From Yinghuangia soli (GTDB taxonomy: Bacteria > Actinomycetota > Actinomycetes > Streptomycetales > Streptomycetaceae), in the NCBI RefSeq assembly GCF_021502675.1, contig NZ_JAKFHA010000009.1, positions 1 to 64,000 of the forward strand: DNA of 64,000 nucleotides. Reading direction: 5' to 3'. The notes under the pieces were generated by a model, which saw nothing but the letters and a program-made list of their open reading frames with translations, was not told the origin of the DNA and searched no databases. Both the position numbers and the translations under genes were made by a program. This document shows, one piece after another, positions 1-8,003 of the stretch (its first letter is position 1; each line of letters opens with the position of its first letter).

Positions 1-260
1 CCCCCCCCCGCTCGCCGGCACCGATGGTGGTGATGCCGTGCTCGCGTGCTCACTGGTGCTCGGGTCGTACAGGTTGTACCGGTGCTCGAGTGGACCCGGC
101 CGCGCGGCGGGTGGGTGCCCACGTGCCGGATCCACCATCCACGACACCCCCTCGCGTGGGTGGTGATCCACGTGGCGGACCCTGGCGAACCCTGGCGAAT
201 CAGGAGCGCCCCGGGCCTGCCGCACTAGCCTCGAAGCACCGAGCAGCCTGGGGGCTCGAC
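1..260. other. Upstream region of first gene, no gene seen
   Basis: No coding region is supported here. The window opens with nine C residues, which may mark a contig edge. An imperfect inverted repeat lies at about 119-182: both arms carry CCACGTG near a GATC(C)ACCA motif, so the region could fold or bind a dimeric regulator ahead of the gene starting near 261. Short GGTCGTACAGG/TTGTACC similarity at 64-80 is also visible. All regulatory readings are inference. Confidence 0.4.
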
Positions 261-1760
261 GTGGACAGCTACTCGAAGGGACGGGCCGAGATGCGGCGCG
301 AGCGCAACACCAAACTGGTGGACCTCTTTGCGCTGACCGGTTGGTCCAAAGGCGAGTTGGCCCGCCTGGTCAACCGGCGGGCGGCCGGCATGGGGCATCC
401 GCAACTGGCCACCGACACCTCGCGGGTGCGGCGCTGGCTGGAGGACGGGGAATGCCCGCGCGACCCCGTTCCCCGGGTGCTCGCGGCGCTGTTCACCGAG
501 CGACTCGGACGTGTCGTCACCTCCGAGGATCTTGGCCTCACCGGGCGCCCGAGGCACCACGTACCAGCCGTTCCCGAGGAACTGCCGTGGAGCACCAAGC
601 GCACCGTGGACGCCTTGACCGAGTTCACGGGAATGGACCTCATGCTCAATCGGCGCGGCTTCGTCGGCACCGGATTCGCCTTGGTGGCGGGTCCGGTGCT
701 CGTCACCAACTTCGACCGCTGGCTCGGCGCGGGCAAGTCCGCGCCGACCGGCCCCGCAGCAGCTCCGCCGCCGCGCGCCGGCACGTTCGGCACACGCGCG
801 GTGTACGCCCCGATCGACTCCGGCCCGGTCGGCGCCGAGGAAGTGGCCGCGCTGGAGCACGCCGTCACGGTGTTCCGGGCCTGGGACGCGAACCGCGGCG
901 GCGGCCTGCAGCGCAAGGCCGTGGTCGGCCAGCTCAACGAGGTCGGCAACCTGCTGACCGCGGAGAACCCCGCCCAGGTCCGCAGGCGGCTGTGGGCGGT
1001 GGCCGCGAACCTCTCCGTGCTGGCCGGCTGGATGTCGCACGACGTCGGCCTCGACCCGACCGCGCAGAACTACTTCGTGATCGGCGCGCACGCCGCCCGG
1101 GAGGCCGGCGATCTGCCGCGCGCCGCCGAGGCGCTGTCGCGGGCCGCACGCCAGATGGTGCACCTGGGCCGGCCGCGCGACGCGCTCGCGCTCATCGACC
1201 TCGCGCAGCGCACCGCGGGGGACCGGGCCACGCCGACCACGCGCGCGATGTTCCACACCGTGGAGGCCTGGGCGCAGGCCGCCCTCGGGCAGGCCGCGGA
1301 ATGCCGGCGCACCCTCGGGCTGGCCGAGCGCGCGTTCACCGGCTCGCAGCCGCAGGACGACCCGGACTGGATCGGCTTCTTCGACAGCGCGGACCTGCAC
1401 GGGATGCAGGCGCTGGTCTACCGCACGCTTGCCGACTCCGACCCGTCGGCGGTCCGGCCCGCGCAGGAACACGCCCAGAAGGCCATGGAGTTGCGGGCGC
1501 TCGGACATCAGCGCTCGCAGACGTTCGATCTCATCTCGCTGGCTTCGGCGTACCTGCTGGACGGGCAGCCGGACGCGGGTGCGCAGTACGCCCGCATGGC
1601 CATCCGGTCCACCCGCGAGGTCTCCTCGCACCGCACCTGGGACCGCCTCGGCGAGATGCAGAAGCTCACCGGCCGGTACAAGGACGTCCCCGAAGTGCGA
1701 AGCCTGCACGAGGAGATCGCGGACGGCGGCGGACTGCAGGGGCCGGCGGCACCGGCCTGA
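261..1760 (+). CDS. NsdA-like helix-turn-helix/TPR regulator
   Basis: A 499-residue protein. Residues about 10-95 form a helix-turn-helix-like N-terminal domain with the phrases GWSKGELARLVNR, GHPQLATDTSRVRRW and PRDPVPRVLAALFTERLGR, which I recognise from the Streptomyces NsdA family of TPR regulators that repress antibiotic production and development. The second half is alpha-helical and TPR-like (AEALSRAARQMVHLGRPRDAL, ARMAIRSTREV). Between them, near residues 131-148, sits RRGFVGTGFALVAGP, a twin-arginine-like hydrophobic stretch, odd for a cytosolic regulator but usual in this family as far as I recall. Start: GTG 261 has GGGGG six bases upstream; ATG 291 with GAAGGGA is an equally good alternative. 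The NsdA link is by sequence resemblance only. Confidence 0.75.
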   Translation: MDSYSKGRAEMRRERNTKLVDLFALTGWSKGELARLVNRRAAGMGHPQLATDTSRVRRWLEDGECPRDPVPRVLAALFTERLGRVVTSEDLGLTGRPRHHVPAVPEELPWSTKRTVDALTEFTGMDLMLNRRGFVGTGFALVAGPVLVTNFDRWLGAGKSAPTGPAAAPPPRAGTFGTRAVYAPIDSGPVGAEEVAALEHAVTVFRAWDANRGGGLQRKAVVGQLNEVGNLLTAENPAQVRRRLWAVAANLSVLAGWMSHDVGLDPTAQNYFVIGAHAAREAGDLPRAAEALSRAARQMVHLGRPRDALALIDLAQRTAGDRATPTTRAMFHTVEAWAQAALGQAAECRRTLGLAERAFTGSQPQDDPDWIGFFDSADLHGMQALVYRTLADSDPSAVRPAQEHAQKAMELRALGHQRSQTFDLISLASAYLLDGQPDAGAQYARMAIRSTREVSSHRTWDRLGEMQKLTGRYKDVPEVRSLHEEIADGGGLQGPAAPA

Positions 1761-1854
1761 GGCCTGCGCCGGGGCCGAGTGGGTCCAGTGGGTCCAGTGG
1801 GCCCGGGACCGAGAGATCTCTGCGCCGGGCCGCGCCCGGTGCCCGGCCCGCGGG
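1761..1854. repeat. Short direct repeats between convergent genes
   Basis: This gap between convergent genes has GTGGGTCCA-type 9-base repeats (about 1779-1800: GTGGGTCCAGTGGGTCCAGT). No clear terminator hairpin was found. Confidence 0.4.
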
Positions 1855-3435
1855 TCAGGACACCCGGACCGCCATCACGCAGGCGTCGTCCTCGTAGTCG
1901 GTGCTGCCCAGCCGGCTGACCACCAGGTCCACGCAGGACCGCGCATCCCCGGTCGCCAGCATCGGCCCGAGGCCCAGCAGGACGGCGATCGCGTCGTCGA
2001 TGTCGCGCCCGCGGCGCTCCACCAGGCCGTCGGTGAACAGCAGCAGCAGGTCGCCCGGCCGGAGTTCGAGTTCGGCGTCCTCGTACGACGGCTCGTCGTG
2101 CACGCCGAGCACCACCCCGGACGGCGGCTCCAGGACGCTGCCGCGCCCGCCGCGGAACAGCAGCGGCGCCGGGTGCCCGGCCCGCGACCAGGTCAGGACG
2201 CGGCGCTCCGGCTCGTACCGGCCGCACAGCGCGGTCGCGATGGCCTCCGCCGGCATCGTGTGCAGCAGCAGCCGGTTGAGCCAGTACAGCATCTCGCCCG
2301 GCGTGGCGCCGGTCACCGCGAAGCCCTGCAGCGCGCTGCGCAGCGTCGTCATGCCGGCCGCGGCGGCCAGACCGTGCCCGGCCATGTCGCCCAGGGTCAG
2401 CAGGACCGTGCCGTCCGCCATCGCCATGCCGTCGTACCAGTCGCCGCCCACCCGCGCCGGTGCGTCGGCGGGGAAGTAGCAGGTGGCGAGGTCCAGTCCG
2501 GGGAGCTTCACGGCGCGGGTCCAGCGCGGCATGACCGCACGCTGCAGCTCCGCGGCCATCCGGTGCTCGTCGCGGGCAAGTTGGCGCTGCACCAGCAGCT
2601 GCGCCCGAGCCTCGGACAGCGCCGCCTGGGTCCAGCGCAGCTCGGTCACGTCCCGCATGATCACCCAGACGCTGCGCGGATGGCCGTCCCCGTCGAGCAC
2701 CGGCTCGCCGACCAGGTGGACCGATCGCACCGTGGCATCCGGCCGCAGGATGCGGAACTCGCCCTCGGTAGGCAGGAGTTCATTGAGCAGCGCGTCGATC
2801 ATCGCGGCCACCGCGGCGAGGTCGCCGGGCAGCACGTGGTACGGCAGGTCGTCGAGCCGCAGCGGGCCGTGCACGGGATCGCGGTCGAAGATCTGGTACA
2901 TCTCGTCGGACCAGCGGATCTCGTCGGTGTCCAGATGCCACTCGGCGCTGGCCAGCAGCCCGGCCCGGGCGCGGGGCGGCGGAACCGCGAGTTCCTGGTG
3001 GCCGCGGCCGCGCACCGGCTCGTCCGGTGGCAGCGAGAGGTCGCGCGGTGCGTGCGGGCGGCCCGGGAGCAGCGTGTCGCCGACGACGGTGTCGACCAGC
3101 CGGGGCCGCAGATAGCGCGCCGAGCGGAACAGGTCCGCGACGCTGCCCGCCGATACCGCGGCAGTGCCCGCGCGGCCGTGCGAACCACGGGTTCCGGACG
3201 AGCCGTTCACCGCTTCATGGGCGGCCGGCTCCTCGCGTATGGGGGAGCAGAGCCGGGCCAGGTGGTCGAGCGACTGCTCCAGGCTCGCCGACAGCAGTTC
3301 GCATAAGTGCGCCTGCCGGGAGGACTCTTGCGACAGGTACGCCGCCAAGAGGTCGTCGACCTGCGAGCGGAGCCGGGCCACCCTGGTCATCATCGCTGTC
3401 AGATCCGCCGCGTCGAACTCCGGCCGCTCGTGCAT
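1855..3435 (-). CDS. PAS-SpoIIE (RsbU-type) serine phosphatase
   Basis: A 526-residue PP2C-type phosphatase of the RsbU/SpoIIE family, which usually dephosphorylates anti-anti-sigma factors. The N-terminus (1-80) is a predicted coiled helix; a PAS domain covers roughly 165-275 (WHLDTDEIRWSDEMYQIF, PVLDGDGHPRSVWVIMRDVTEL), followed by a signalling helix and the phosphatase domain (about 300-520) with the metal-binding motifs PARVGGDWYDG, LGDMAGHGL and LLLFTDGLVERRG. The sensor therefore appears to be the PAS domain, with no membrane segment. Start ATG at 3435. It is transcribed divergently from the MreB-like gene; no anti-sigma factor or antagonist lies next to it, so its partner is unknown. 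Confidence 0.9.
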   Translation of the reverse strand: MHERPEFDAADLTAMMTRVARLRSQVDDLLAAYLSQESSRQAHLCELLSASLEQSLDHLARLCSPIREEPAAHEAVNGSSGTRGSHGRAGTAAVSAGSVADLFRSARYLRPRLVDTVVGDTLLPGRPHAPRDLSLPPDEPVRGRGHQELAVPPPRARAGLLASAEWHLDTDEIRWSDEMYQIFDRDPVHGPLRLDDLPYHVLPGDLAAVAAMIDALLNELLPTEGEFRILRPDATVRSVHLVGEPVLDGDGHPRSVWVIMRDVTELRWTQAALSEARAQLLVQRQLARDEHRMAAELQRAVMPRWTRAVKLPGLDLATCYFPADAPARVGGDWYDGMAMADGTVLLTLGDMAGHGLAAAAGMTTLRSALQGFAVTGATPGEMLYWLNRLLLHTMPAEAIATALCGRYEPERRVLTWSRAGHPAPLLFRGGRGSVLEPPSGVVLGVHDEPSYEDAELELRPGDLLLLFTDGLVERRGRDIDDAIAVLLGLGPMLATGDARSCVDLVVSRLGSTDYEDDACVMAVRVS

Positions 3436-3787
3436 TTACCCGCCTACGCCCGTCCCCTGCCGCCAGATCCCGACTCTGGCACACATCCGGGGCAGGTGGG
3501 GATGATTTCACCACATTGGTGGGGCTGGCGGATGTAGCGAGCAGGGTGACCGGATTCGACCGCAGTGCCCGGCAGTGCCTGGCTGTGCCCGGGAGTGCCC
3601 GAACCCGCCGATTCCGCACCTGCTGTGGGCCGTATGGCCGCCCGCCTACGGTGTGTCGTCACCCGACCGGCCCAGTAGACGCGCGTACCGGTCCCGGATC
3701 GGCACACGATGGAGCCTGATCCGCAGTCCCCTGCAAGGTTCAGGCAGATTCCCGCTGAGCATTGCCTCGGACGAATCGGAGGATGCT
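3436..3787. other. Divergent intergenic region
   Basis: A 350-base gap between divergent genes that must hold promoters for both. It contains imprecise GTGCCCGG/GTGCCTGG repeats at about 3567-3600. No operator or RNA could be recognised. Confidence 0.4.
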
Positions 3788-4864
3788 GTGGGAGTCGATC
3801 CTGCCGCCTTGCGGCGTTGCCATGTGGCCGTGGACCTTGGGGCGTCCCGGACCCGTATCTACCTCAAGAACCAAGGCCTCGTCGTCGACGAGCCGAGTCT
3901 GGCCGCGGTCGACACCCGCACCGGCGGCCTCGTCGCCGTGGGCTCGGTCGCGGCGCGCATGGTCGGGAGGTCGCCGGACCATATCCGGGTGGCCCGGCCG
4001 ATATCGAGCGGCACGGTGGTGGACACCGAACTGGCCCAGTCGATGCTGCGGCAACTGGCCGACGGCCGGGTGGCACCGCTGTGGCGCCGCGCGGGCGGCG
4101 TGCGCGCCGTCGTCGGAGTACCGCACGACAGCGGCCCGCTGACCCGCAAGGCTGCGGTGCTGGCGCTGTCCGGACTGGGCGTGCGGCGCGTCGAGCTGGT
4201 CGACATCCCGGTCGCCGCGGCGATCGGCTGCCAGCTCCCGGTGGACCTGCCGGAGGCGGCCATGGTGGTGGTCTGCGGTACGGCCACCACGCAGATCGCG
4301 GTGCTGTCGCTGGGCGCGGTGGTGGCCGCGACCGCGGTGCCGGTCGGCGGCGACGCCATAGAGCACGCCATCGCCGAGCACCTGCGCAGCAAGCACGGTG
4401 TGGTGGTCCCGGCCGGCGCGATTCGGGAGATCTACCAGCGGCTCGACGCCGACGAGTACATCCCGGTCCTCGGCAAGGACGTGGGCAGCGGCCTGGCCCG
4501 GCAGCTGAGCATCGAGTCGGCCGGGATCCGCGACCTCATCGGCACACCGCTGACCGCCCTGCTCGACGGCATCGCCGGCGTCCTGCGCCGGTCGCCGCCG
4601 GACCTGGTGGTGGACCTCGCCGACCGCGGCATCACGCTGGCCGGCGGCGGTGCGCACATCCCCGGACTGGACACGATGGTGCGCAACGCGACCGGCATGC
4701 CGGTGCACGTGGCGCCGGATCCGCAGACCCGGGTGATCGACGGCCTGGCCCGGCTGATGGACGGCCGCCCCGTCCAGCCCGCCGCGCACGAGCCGATGCC
4801 CGCGGAGACGCCTGCGGAAGAAGAGGCGGCCACGGACCCGGAGGCCTTCGCGCCGGTGGCGTGA
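3788..4864 (+). CDS. MreB/Mbl-like bacterial actin homologue
   Basis: A 358-residue actin-fold ATPase of the MreB family. Phosphate-1 motif [18 protein letters not shown] near residue 12, then [12 protein letters not shown], the MreB-typical [53 protein letters not shown] (phosphate 2) and [17 protein letters not shown] (adenosine motif) are all in order, followed by an acidic Ala/Pro-rich tail. Start GTG 3788 has GGAGG (3778-3782) five bases upstream; an ATG further up lacks this. MreC/MreD are not adjacent, so this is an isolated paralogue rather than the rod-shape operon; in Streptomyces, MreB proteins act mainly in spore wall synthesis. Phosphate-2 loop VCGTAT departs from the usual DIGGGT. 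Confidence 0.85.
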   Translation: MGVDPAALRRCHVAVDLGASRTRIYLKNQGLVVDEPSLAAVDTRTGGLVAVGSVAARMVGRSPDHIRVARPISSGTVVDTELAQSMLRQLADGRVAPLWRRAGGVRAVVGVPHDSGPLTRKAAVLALSGLGVRRVELVDIPVAAAIGCQLPVDLPEAAMVVVCGTATTQIAVLSLGAVVAATAVPVGGDAIEHAIAEHLRSKHGVVVPAGAIREIYQRLDADEYIPVLGKDVGSGLARQLSIESAGIRDLIGTPLTALLDGIAGVLRRSPPDLVVDLADRGITLAGGGAHIPGLDTMVRNATGMPVHVAPDPQTRVIDGLARLMDGRPVQPAAHEPMPAETPAEEEAATDPEAFAPVA

Positions 4865-4914
4865 CCCCCGGGCGGAGCCGAGGTACCGAGATCCCCCGGC
4901 ACGCCCTTGGACCC

Positions 4915-4967
4915 GGTGCCGTGACCGGAGAGTGCAGCCCTCGGCTGCGCCTCCCGGTCACGGCGCC
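4915..4967. terminator. Bidirectional hairpin terminator
   Basis: Arms 4915-4939 and 4943-4967 pair over about 25 positions with a 3-base loop and a small internal mismatch zone. It sits exactly between two convergent genes (stops at 4864 and 4972). There is no T-run, as is common in high-GC actinomycetes. Confidence 0.75.
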
Positions 4968-4971
4968 GGGT

Positions 4972-5160
4972 TCAGCCGTTTTCCCAGCGCTCGTCCGCGG
5001 CGTCTTCCTCGCGGGTGTGCTCGGCCGCGGTCTCGAGGGCGTGCTCGGCCGCCGCCTTGGTCGGGTACGGGCCGAGCCGGTCGAGCGCCCGGCAGCCGGC
5101 GCCCTGCTCGGCGGTGCCGTGCTTGAGGCAGTAGTACCACTCGATGTCGTCGTCGCTCAT
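4972..5160 (-). CDS. Small conserved-type hypothetical protein
   Basis: A 62-residue acidic protein beginning [18 protein letters not shown], with two Cys (C11, C23) spaced like a possible metal or redox pair (YYCLKHG and GAGCRALDR), then [15 protein letters not shown], which resembles the end of SPOR-like or small regulatory folds in actinomycete proteins, and an acidic tail. I recognise it only as an actinobacterial small hypothetical. Single gene, 51 bases from the divergent gene at 5239 on the other side after its start. Confidence 0.65.
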   Translation of the reverse strand: MSDDDIEWYYCLKHGTAEQGAGCRALDRLGPYPTKAAAEHALETAAEHTREEDAADERWENG

Positions 5161-5238
5161 GGCTCGATGCTCGCATGGAATATGACCGATTTACGGAGAT
5201 TGCCCGGTGTGTCAGGTCGGCCGGGTTACAGTCGGCAG

Positions 5239-5607
5239 ATGGACATGACGCCGGAGGGCGAACCGCCCGGCTGCCCGTTGGCGGGGGTGGTGTCCGCGTA
5301 CCTGCCCCGGCTCGCCGAACTCGCCCGCGAGCCGGGCCTGGTCGCGGCCGTCGACCAGCATGCGGCAGCGGTCTGCGATGCACTCGCGGCCGCCTCCGGC
5401 GCCGCCGCCGCGAATCCCGCCGCCGCCGATGCGGACCTGCCCGGCACGCGCGTACCCGACCGCCGGCTCCTGGCCGACTACGTCCTCGGCTTCACCGATG
5501 CGCTGGCGGAGTCCGGATGGCGCGAGCCGGCCGCGCCGGACTTTGCCGTGCTGCGCCTTGCCGCGGTGTGCCGGCTGACCCGCGAGCATCGGCTGCTGGC
5601 CCGCTGA
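5239..5607 (+). CDS. Small helical protein, DUF6401-like
   Basis: A 122-residue, Ala-rich, mostly helical protein. The phrase [18 protein letters not shown] recalls the actinobacterial DUF6401 family, whose members are often found with natural product genes; this assignment is tentative. Start ATG 5239, with a second ATG two codons later. Codon use matches its neighbours. It ends 134 bases before a very strong hairpin. Confidence 0.55.
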   Translation: MDMTPEGEPPGCPLAGVVSAYLPRLAELAREPGLVAAVDQHAAAVCDALAAASGAAAANPAAADADLPGTRVPDRRLLADYVLGFTDALAESGWREPAAPDFAVLRLAAVCRLTREHRLLAR

Positions 5608-5740
5608 CCTGCATATTCGTCGCTGCGCCGGGTGCTGCTCACCGTGCAAGAGGAAACCGGACGGTTTTCCCGGTGTTGGAACCTGTTCTATTGTTCTCCA
5701 GGGGCGTCGGCCCGCTACGGGGGTGCGGGCAGGCGCGGAA

Positions 5741-5791
5741 CATCGGAGTGCCCCCGGGCCGGTCGTGAACCGGCCCGGGGGCACTCCGATG
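5741..5791. terminator. Perfect 23-bp hairpin, bidirectional terminator
   Basis: Arms 5741-5763 and 5769-5791 are exact reverse complements over 23 bases with a 5-base loop (CGTGA). It lies between convergent genes ending at 5607 and 5870, so it most likely stops transcription from both sides. Confidence 0.85.
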
Positions 5792-5793
5792 TC

Positions 5794-5841
5794 GTCTGCG
5801 GTCTGCGGTCTGCGTCTGCGGTCTGCGGTCTGCGGTCTGCG
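5794..5841. repeat. Heptamer tandem repeat (GTCTGCG)
   Basis: Seven near-perfect copies of GTCTGCG, one lacking its first base, directly after the hairpin and before the end of the gene at 5870. It is non-coding and could vary in copy number by slippage. Confidence 0.85.
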
Positions 5842-5869
5842 TGTGCGGTGCGTGGTCCGAAGTCCGCGG

Positions 5870-6322
5870 TCAGCGCGGCGCCGTGGCGCGCTCCTGCTGC
5901 AGCCACGCGTCGTGCGTCTGCCAGGCGACCAGCTTCCTGCCGTCCACGTACCCGCTGTACGTCCCGCACTTGACCTTCGCCTTGCGGGTCACGCCCTTGG
6001 GGAACCAGTCCGCGGTCATCTTCGGGCGGTGGTGCCCGACCGCCGGGGCGCACTCCGCAGGAAGCCTGCCGTCCGGCAGCTGCGCCACCAGCAGGCGGTC
6101 CCCGCCGGTGGTCTTCATCTTGTAGCGGACCTGCGTCGTGCCGTCCGGCAGCCAGCCGGGCATCGAGGCCCGGTCCGCCTTCGCGTCCCGGCCGGTGTCG
6201 TAGCGCGACTCCTGCTGGTGCCGGCCGTCCAGCCACTCCTGCGCCATCGGGATTCCGACCACGGCGCCGATGCCCACCACGGCGACCGCGGAACCGGCGA
6301 TGATCAGACCTGCCTTCAGCAT
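5870..6322 (-). CDS. Membrane-anchored hypothetical protein
   Basis: A 150-residue protein with an N-terminal hydrophobic segment (LIIAGSAVAVVGIGAVVGIPM, about residues 5-25) and an exported domain with two Cys (C90, C118 approx.) that could form a disulfide. The motifs MPGWLPDGTTQVRYKM and MTADWFPKGVTRKAKVKCGTYSGYVDG recall a family of Streptomyces secreted proteins of unknown role. Start ATG 6322 preceded by AGAGAGGCT. It ends just before the heptamer repeat. Confidence 0.7.
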   Translation of the reverse strand: MLKAGLIIAGSAVAVVGIGAVVGIPMAQEWLDGRHQQESRYDTGRDAKADRASMPGWLPDGTTQVRYKMKTTGGDRLLVAQLPDGRLPAECAPAVGHHRPKMTADWFPKGVTRKAKVKCGTYSGYVDGRKLVAWQTHDAWLQQERATAPR

Positions 6323-6475
6323 GGAGAAGCCTCTCTCGGGATATGCGGTACCCCCTCATGATCACCGCGAAGGGCGCGGAATCGCGTCAGCTCGAAGGCT
6401 GGCGTTCGGGTGCGCCGTGAGGACTAGGGGATGTCCAGGAGGGGGTCGGAGGGGGGTCGGGAGCGGGTCCGCCAA

Positions 6476-6505
6476 AAGGTCTAGACGAATTTGGTCTGTA
6501 CCATT
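6476..6505. promoter_or_regulatory. Two tandem DasR-like (dre-like) half-perfect sites
   Basis: AGGTCTAGACGA (6477-6488) and TGGTCTGTACCA (6492-6503) each match the GntR/DasR consensus TGGTCTAGACCA in 10 of 12 positions and lie 15 bases apart, 37-65 bases before the start at 6541. This suggests control by DasR or another HutC-type GntR regulator. Inference from motif match only. Confidence 0.4.
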
Positions 6506-6540
6506 CCCGAAGCCGGGCGCGGCTGGATAAGGTGCCCCGC

Positions 6541-7074
6541 ATGGCGATTCCGGTTCATGGAAGTCCGCACGCCGCACCGCCCCCGCACCCCGACCGCCCG
6601 CGCGGCCGACGTGCTTCGCCGCGCCCTCGGGGCGGTGTCCTCAAGCCCATGTTGTGGACACTCGCCGTCCTCGCCGTCGCGGCATACCCGGTCTACCGGT
6701 TCGCGATCCCGCACGACGAGGCGGACGCCGGCTCGGAGGGCAAGGCCACGTGCCTCGCCGCCTTCGAAGGGTCCCTGGTCGGTGCGACGCGCCCGGCCGA
6801 CCTGGACTGCGCGTCGCCCGAGGCCCGGTGGCGCGTCACCGCGGTCGTCAAGCCCGGCTCGGACCCGACACCGTGCCGGTCGCTGCCGGCCGACAAGGGC
6901 TACGAGACCGGCATGGAATGGCGCGGCCCGGACGGCACGGTGCTGTGCCTGACGGTCACCGCGTCCACCACGTTCGACGACTACGAGGCCGTCGGCACCA
7001 TGCCGTACGCCTTCAACCAGGCGGACTTCGCCGAGATGAAGAAGCGCCTCCTGGCCGCCACCGGCCAGGGCTGA
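6541..7074 (+). CDS. Membrane-anchored hypothetical protein
   Basis: A 177-residue protein: Pro/Arg-rich cytoplasmic N-terminus (1-40), one membrane segment (MLWTLAVLAVAAYPVYRFAIP, about 37-57) and an exported domain with four Cys (ATCLAAF, LDCAS, TPCRSL, VLCLTV), spacing that suggests two disulfides. The layout is that of a DUF4333-like or septum-formation type exported domain, but I cannot name the family. Start ATG 6541 has AAGG eight bases upstream; GTG 6532 is a weaker option. Dre-like operators lie just upstream. Confidence 0.7.
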   Translation: MAIPVHGSPHAAPPPHPDRPRGRRASPRPRGGVLKPMLWTLAVLAVAAYPVYRFAIPHDEADAGSEGKATCLAAFEGSLVGATRPADLDCASPEARWRVTAVVKPGSDPTPCRSLPADKGYETGMEWRGPDGTVLCLTVTASTTFDDYEAVGTMPYAFNQADFAEMKKRLLAATGQG

Positions 7075-7108
7075 GGACCCGGCGGGGGACGCACGGGGGC
7101 AACGGGGG

Positions 7109-7141
7109 TCCGCCGCGGCCATGGGAGCCGGCCGCGGCGGA
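7109..7141. terminator. Hairpin terminator between convergent genes
   Basis: A perfect 12-bp stem (7109-7120 with 7130-7141, 9-base loop) ends five bases before the stop codon of the minus-strand gene and 35 bases after the plus-strand stop. Confidence 0.75.
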
Positions 7142-7145
7142 TGTC

Positions 7146-8003
7146 TCAGGCCAGCCGGGTGAGTTCCACGACCACCCTCGGGGGCTCACCCGGCGGGCCC
7201 TGGTACACCCCCTTGAACGGCGGCACGTCCGCGTAGTCGCGGCCGCGTCCCACCACCACGTGCCGTACGCCCACCTCGACCATGTTCGTCGGGTCCAGGG
7301 CCACCCACGCACCTGCCCGGTACTCCACCCACGCATGGCTCTGCCCGGCGACCGTCTCGCCCGGCTCCGCCTCCGGGACCGGATGGAAATAGCCGGACAC
7401 GTACCGCGCCGGCAGCCCCGCCGACCGCAGCATCGCCACGGTCAGCTGCGCGATGTCCTGGCACACGCCCTCGCGCTGGTCGTACGCCTGCTGCGCGCCG
7501 GTGCCCACCCCGGTCGAGCCGGGGACGTACGCGACCTGGCCGTGCACCCACGCCGCGATCGCCGCGGCCGCCTCGTGCGGCCCGAGCCCGCCGGCGAGCC
7601 GCCGCGCCTCGGCCGCGACGGCCTCGTCGACGCGGGTGAGCTCGGTGGCCGCGGAGTACTCCGACTCCGGACCCCGCGCCGCGGTGTCGCGCAGCACCTC
7701 CCAGGACGGCGCGGCCGGCAGCGGCGGTGCGGGCGAAGTCTCCACCGTGGCCCGGGCGGTGAGCCGCAAGCGCTCGTGCGGCTCAGGGATGTCCACGGCG
7801 ACAACCTGCGTCCCCCAGTAGTCCCAATACGTCCAGGCGTGTGCGGGCGGGCTGATCTCGACACGCGACTCGAGCGCGGTCTGCGTCGGCAGGGTCAGGG
7901 GCGCCATGCGCACCTCGTTGAAGGAGGAGCGCGCCGATCCGGTGTACGCGACCTCGGTCACGTGCCGGATCCCCAGGCGCCAGCCGGTGGCGGTCGAGGT
8001 CAA
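7146..8003 (-). CDS. Transglutaminase-like cysteine protease-fold protein
   Basis: A 285-residue transglutaminase-core protein with N-terminal beta domain (WRLGIRHVTEVAYTGSARSSFNEVRM) and catalytic triad motifs in order: REGVCQDIAQL (Cys), SHAWVEY (His) and VALDPTN (Asp). Start is TTG 8003, preceded by GGGAGGGA and overlapping the TGA of the alpha-E gene (TTGA), which implies coupled translation; the upstream extension of this frame is a shadow of the alpha-E gene. It is third in the ATP-grasp/alpha-E/transglutaminase unit. Comparative studies of these genes suggest peptide synthesis or tagging, with this enzyme as peptidase or transferase; substrate unknown. Confidence 0.92.
   Translation of the reverse strand: MTSTATGWRLGIRHVTEVAYTGSARSSFNEVRMAPLTLPTQTALESRVEISPPAHAWTYWDYWGTQVVAVDIPEPHERLRLTARATVETSPAPPLPAAPSWEVLRDTAARGPESEYSAATELTRVDEAVAAEARRLAGGLGPHEAAAAIAAWVHGQVAYVPGSTGVGTGAQQAYDQREGVCQDIAQLTVAMLRSAGLPARYVSGYFHPVPEAEPGETVAGQSHAWVEYRAGAWVALDPTNMVEVGVRHVVVGRGRDYADVPPFKGVYQGPPGEPPRVVVELTRLA

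Noticed and set aside
225-1709. Long minus-strand frame opposite the first gene
   Set aside because: It is the high-GC shadow of the TPR regulator; no motif, and Arg/Gly/Ala-rich as expected for an antisense frame.
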